Source: an uncultured Ellagibacter sp. (lineage in GTDB: Bacteria; Actinomycetota; Coriobacteriia; Coriobacteriales; Eggerthellaceae). From it: a stretch of 14,552 nucleotides of DNA. A program made the translations under genes and the position numbers. The stretch spans positions 1 through 14,552 of the forward strand of contig NZ_CAKUBT010000031.1 in NCBI RefSeq assembly GCF_934643285.1, given 5' to 3'. The notes below the pieces were generated by a model that worked only from the letters and a program-made list of their open reading frames with translations, ran no database searches and was not told where the DNA came from. Below, piece after piece: positions 11,998 to 14,552 of this stretch; within the stretch, counting starts at the first letter, position 1, and every line of letters begins with the position of its first letter.

Positions 11998-13383
11998 ATG
12001 GAAATAGCAACACAACCGAGGGCGTTTTACGGGTCATTTTTCCACGCGCCCGAATATGGCAGCTTCGAATACCTGGAGCGCGCTCTCATAGAAGTAGGGG
12101 AAGACGGCGCGATCGAGCGCGTCATCGAGCATGACGACCCCGATCAAGCCGCGGCGCTCGCGAAGGCTCGCGAGGCCGGCGCGCTTTTTGAGCTGGGGGA
12201 GGGTAGATTCGGGCTGCCGGGCTTCGTGGACATCCACGTCCACTCGCCTCAGTGGCCGCAGGCGGCGCTCGCCCTCGACGAGCCGCTCTACCGGTGGCTC
12301 GATGAGCGCACGTTCCCTCTGGAGTCGAAGTTCGCGGACGTCGATTTCGCGAAGGAAGTGTACTCCGACCTGGTCGATCAACTTCTTGCGCGAGGGTCGA
12401 CCACGGCGGTGTACCTCGGCAGCGCGCATCTGGAGGCAACGGTGGCGCTCGCCGAGATCTGCGCCGAGCGCGGCCAGCGCGCGCTCGTGGGCAAGACGGT
12501 GATGGACGACCCCGCAGCGAATCCGGATTACTACCGCGACGCATCGCCTGAGCAGGCGGTGCGCGACACCGAAACCCTCATCCGCGAGGTGGAGGCCATC
12601 GGACGGAAAAGCCGGGCGGGCGCCTGGCCCGTCATCACGCCGCGCTTCATTCCCAGCTGCACTGACGAAGTGCTTCGTGGCCTGGGCAATCTGGCCGAAA
12701 GCACAGGTGCCTACGTGCAAACGCACTGCAACGAGGGGCAGTGGGAACACGACGTCGTGCTCGAGCGCTTCGGCAAGACCGACCCGTACGCCCTGCGCGA
12801 TTTCGGCCTGCTGCGCGAGCACTCCATCATGGCGCATTGCCCCTACCTCACCGAGGAGGAGGGCGAGATGTTCGCCGAGCTGGGCGTCGCCGTCGCCCAT
12901 TGCCCGACGGCGAACTCGTACTTCTCAAGCGCCGTGGCCCCCGTCCAGCGCTTCCGCTCGCAGGGGATCCACGTGGGGCTCGGCACCGACATATCGGGCG
13001 GCTACAGCCCGAGCATGTACGAGAACATCCGCCAGGCGGTGCTCGTGTCGCGCCTGCTCGAGACTGGCGTGAACGCGCAGCTCCCGCCCGAGGAGCGCGG
13101 CGGACTTGGCAAGGGCACGCGGCTGTCCCTTGTGGAGTCGTTCTGGCTCGCCACCGCAGGCGGCGCCGAGGCGCTCGGCTTGCCGCTTGCGACCTTCGAG
13201 CCGGGGCGCGCCTTCGACCTGCAGGTCATCGACGTGAAACGGCCCGATAGCGACCTTACGGGCTTCGGCGTATTCGACGAGCCGATCGACCGGCTTGCCC
13301 GCATCCTCTACCTGTCCACGCCCGACAACGTACGTCAAGTGTTCTCGCAGGGCGTCCTCGTGCGCGATAAGGACGCGAGGTAG
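11998..13383 (+). CDS. guaD: Guanine deaminase
   Basis: The 461 residues from the ATG at 11998 (SD-like AGGGCGAGAG just upstream) fit the guanine deaminase length of 440-460. The enzyme is a zinc amidohydrolase that turns guanine into xanthine and ammonia. Motifs: PGFVDIHVHSPQ (74-85, Zn ligands in HxH and the family-specific SPQ/APQ), YVQTHCNEGQWE (the HxxE region), SIMAHCPYLTEEE and VAHCPTANSYFSSA. GTDISGGYSPSMYENIRQA follows, matching the guanine deaminase signature GTD-x-x-GGYSPSM. The upstream extension of the frame to 11722 overlaps ade out of frame and is rejected. Tight spacing with ade indicates cotranslation. Together they funnel adenine and guanine to hypoxanthine and xanthine, for salvage or for purine degradation elsewhere in the genome. 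Confidence 0.93.
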   Translation: MEIATQPRAFYGSFFHAPEYGSFEYLERALIEVGEDGAIERVIEHDDPDQAAALAKAREAGALFELGEGRFGLPGFVDIHVHSPQWPQAALALDEPLYRWLDERTFPLESKFADVDFAKEVYSDLVDQLLARGSTTAVYLGSAHLEATVALAEICAERGQRALVGKTVMDDPAANPDYYRDASPEQAVRDTETLIREVEAIGRKSRAGAWPVITPRFIPSCTDEVLRGLGNLAESTGAYVQTHCNEGQWEHDVVLERFGKTDPYALRDFGLLREHSIMAHCPYLTEEEGEMFAELGVAVAHCPTANSYFSSAVAPVQRFRSQGIHVGLGTDISGGYSPSMYENIRQAVLVSRLLETGVNAQLPPEERGGLGKGTRLSLVESFWLATAGGAEALGLPLATFEPGRAFDLQVIDVKRPDSDLTGFGVFDEPIDRLARILYLSTPDNVRQVFSQGVLVRDKDAR

Positions 13384-13415
13384 GGCGCACGTCTCAGCCG
13401 TTTGTGCACGGCCTG

Positions 13416-13424
13416 TGGTATTAT
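13416..13424 (+). promoter_or_regulatory. Extended -10 promoter (TGGTATTAT) before ychF
   Basis: TG-n-TATTAT lies 71 bases before the ychF ATG, with no good -35. The same nine bases serve as the candidate promoter at 9502. It would start transcription near 13431, upstream of the terminator hairpin. Confidence 0.45.
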
Positions 13425-13445
13425 GAACCGAACTGACTGAACACA

Positions 13446-13476
13446 CGCCGCCGCGAGTTTCGCGGCGGCGCTTTTG
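13446..13476 (+). terminator. Terminator hairpin between guaD and ychF
   Basis: A perfect 10-bp stem (CGCCGCCGCG with CGCGGCGGCG, loop AGTTT) is followed by CTTTTG. It should end the ade-guaD transcript. It stands only 18 bases before the ychF ATG, so a promoter for ychF must lie before it. Confidence 0.72.
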
Positions 13477-13494
13477 AGTGAGAAAGAAGCTTCC

Positions 13495-14552
13495 ATGTCG
13501 CTTTCCATCGGAATCGTCGGCCTGCCGAACGTCGGCAAGTCCACGCTGTTCACCGCGCTCACAAACAAGGGCGGGCTAGCCGCGAACTATCCCTTCGCCA
13601 CCATCGAGCCCAACGTGGGCATCGTCCCCGTGCCCGACGCGCGCCTCGACGCGCTTGCGGCGATCGACCATCCGGCCAAGATTGTTCCCGCGACGGTGGA
13701 GTTCGTCGACATCGCAGGCCTGGTGGAGGGCGCGAGCAAGGGCGAGGGCCTGGGTAACCAGTTCCTCGCGAACATCCGCGAGACCGATGCGATCTGCGAG
13801 GTCGTGCGCTTCTTCAGCGACCCCGACGTCGTGCACGTGAACGGCAAGGTCAACCCGACCTCCGACGTGGAGACGATCAAGACCGAGCTCATCCTGGCCG
13901 ACATCGGCACACTCGACAAGGCAATCCCGCGCCTGGAGAAAGAGGCCAAGCGCGACAAAGCCGGTGTGAAGAAGCTCGAGGTCGCCAAGAAGGTGCTCGA
14001 GGGCTTGAACGAGGGCCATCGCGCCCGCACGCTCGGCTTGGACGAGGACGAGCAGGCAGCTATCTACGACCTGCACCTGCTCACCATGAAGCCGATCCTC
14101 TACATCGCAAACGTCGACGAGGACGCGCTCGACGCCGATTTGGCTGAAATCGACGGGTGTGCGCCGGTGCCCATCTCGGCGAAGGTGGAAGCTGACTTGG
14201 CCGAGCTCGACCCCGAGGAAGCGAAGGAGTACCTCGAGGCCATGGGGCTTTCTGAGTCGGGATTGGCACGCCTGGTCCGCGAGGCGTACAAGCTGCTCGG
14301 GCTGCAGAGCTACTTCACGAGCGGCGAGACCGAGACGCGCGCATGGACCATCCCCATCGGGGCTAAGGCCCCGCAGGCGGCGGGCGTCATCCACTCGGAT
14401 TTCGAGCGCGGCTTCATCAAGGCTGAAACCGCGAGCTTTACCGACTACGTGGAGCTCGGCGGAGAGGTGGGATGCCGCAACGCTGGCAAGCTTCGCCAGG
14501 AAGGCAAGGAATATGTGGTGCAAGACGGCGACGTCATGCACTTTAAGTTCAA
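13495..14552 (+). CDS. ychF: Redox-regulated ATPase YchF/OLA1 (cut by window end)
   Basis: The 352 readable residues are nearly all of a protein of about 363. YchF is a universally conserved Obg-related P-loop NTPase that prefers ATP, binds ribosomes and is linked to stress responses. Seen: G1 GLPNVGKS (9-16), NYPFATIEPNVGIVPVPD (31-48), G3 DIAGLVEGASKGEGLGNQFL, the NVDE G4 variant that explains the loss of GTP specificity, and SAKVEADL (G5 region). A coiled-coil alpha-helical insert (KAIPRLEKEAKRDK) and the C-terminal TGS domain (RAWTIPIGAKAPQAAGVIHSDFERGFIKAE) are also present. The SD (GAGAAAGAAG) is weak. The frame is open at the window edge; the final codons are missing. Confidence 0.96.
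   Translation, partial: MSLSIGIVGLPNVGKSTLFTALTNKGGLAANYPFATIEPNVGIVPVPDARLDALAAIDHPAKIVPATVEFVDIAGLVEGASKGEGLGNQFLANIRETDAICEVVRFFSDPDVVHVNGKVNPTSDVETIKTELILADIGTLDKAIPRLEKEAKRDKAGVKKLEVAKKVLEGLNEGHRARTLGLDEDEQAAIYDLHLLTMKPILYIANVDEDALDADLAEIDGCAPVPISAKVEADLAELDPEEAKEYLEAMGLSESGLARLVREAYKLLGLQSYFTSGETETRAWTIPIGAKAPQAAGVIHSDFERGFIKAETASFTDYVELGGEVGCRNAGKLRQEGKEYVVQDGDVMHFKF

Noticed and set aside
12034..12900. 288-residue open frame on the minus strand opposite guanine deaminase
   Set aside because: It is a GC-driven shadow of guaD with no recognisable domain.
13576..14541. 321-residue open frame on the minus strand opposite ychF
   Set aside because: The plus strand has every YchF motif across the same bases. 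The antisense frame is low-information and has no ribosome binding site.

Overview
The window is GC-rich, densely packed chromosomal DNA. It most likely comes from an anaerobic actinobacterium of the class Coriobacteriia, probably family Eggerthellaceae. This lineage call is inference: it rests on base composition, strong Shine-Dalgarno sites, a pyruvate:ferredoxin oxidoreductase, two-cluster ferredoxin chemistry and the general gene style. No rRNA or tRNA is present. No CRISPR array or intact transposase was seen.

Layout from left to right. (1) Bases 1-4369, minus strand: a three-gene run transcribed from about 4468 towards 1. A LeuA-like protein has lost its usual metal-binding and catalytic residues. 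It overlaps by one base an 830-residue fusion of a sugar-isomerase-type TIM barrel and an acyl-CoA synthetase, and the N-terminus of a pyruvate:ferredoxin oxidoreductase follows. Three copies of a palindromic TTAGCGSTAA motif sit in the promoter region. (2) Bases 4370-5004: no intact gene. This stretch holds the promoter and operator region, a 5'-truncated remnant of a membrane protein, and a 160-170 bp MITE-like element with near-perfect 29-bp terminal inverted repeats. (3) Bases 5005-8192, minus strand: an NAD(P)-binding protein, a small 2[4Fe-4S] ferredoxin, a class M sirtuin (SirTM, a protein ADP-ribosyltransferase), a zinc-type macrodomain (ADP-ribosyl hydrolase) and a TIGR04076-type small protein. 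Upstream and divergent lie an HxlR regulator and a GNAT acetyltransferase (8359-9277, plus). This reads as a redox-linked reversible ADP-ribosylation module that lacks the GcvH-L and lipoate ligase partners known from Gram-positive pathogens. (4) Bases 9278-9920: a doubtful minus-strand small ORF and a DUF4177-like small protein with its own promoter and terminator. (5) Bases 9940-13383, plus strand: a purine salvage/catabolism operon of adenine deaminase and guanine deaminase. It is preceded by an extended -10 promoter, a roughly 165-nt structured leader and an intrinsic terminator just before the first start codon, a layout typical of attenuation or a riboswitch. (6) Bases 13495-14552: the YchF/OLA1 ATPase, cut by the window end, with a strong terminator hairpin 18 bases before its start codon.

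Four things stand out. One is the degenerate LeuA plus isomerase/acyl-CoA synthetase fusion operon. The second is the SirTM-macrodomain-ferredoxin arrangement under a probable redox-sensing HxlR regulator. The third is the unassigned structured leader before ade. The fourth is the MITE-like element beside a gene remnant. All functional statements come from reading motifs by eye; no database search was possible.
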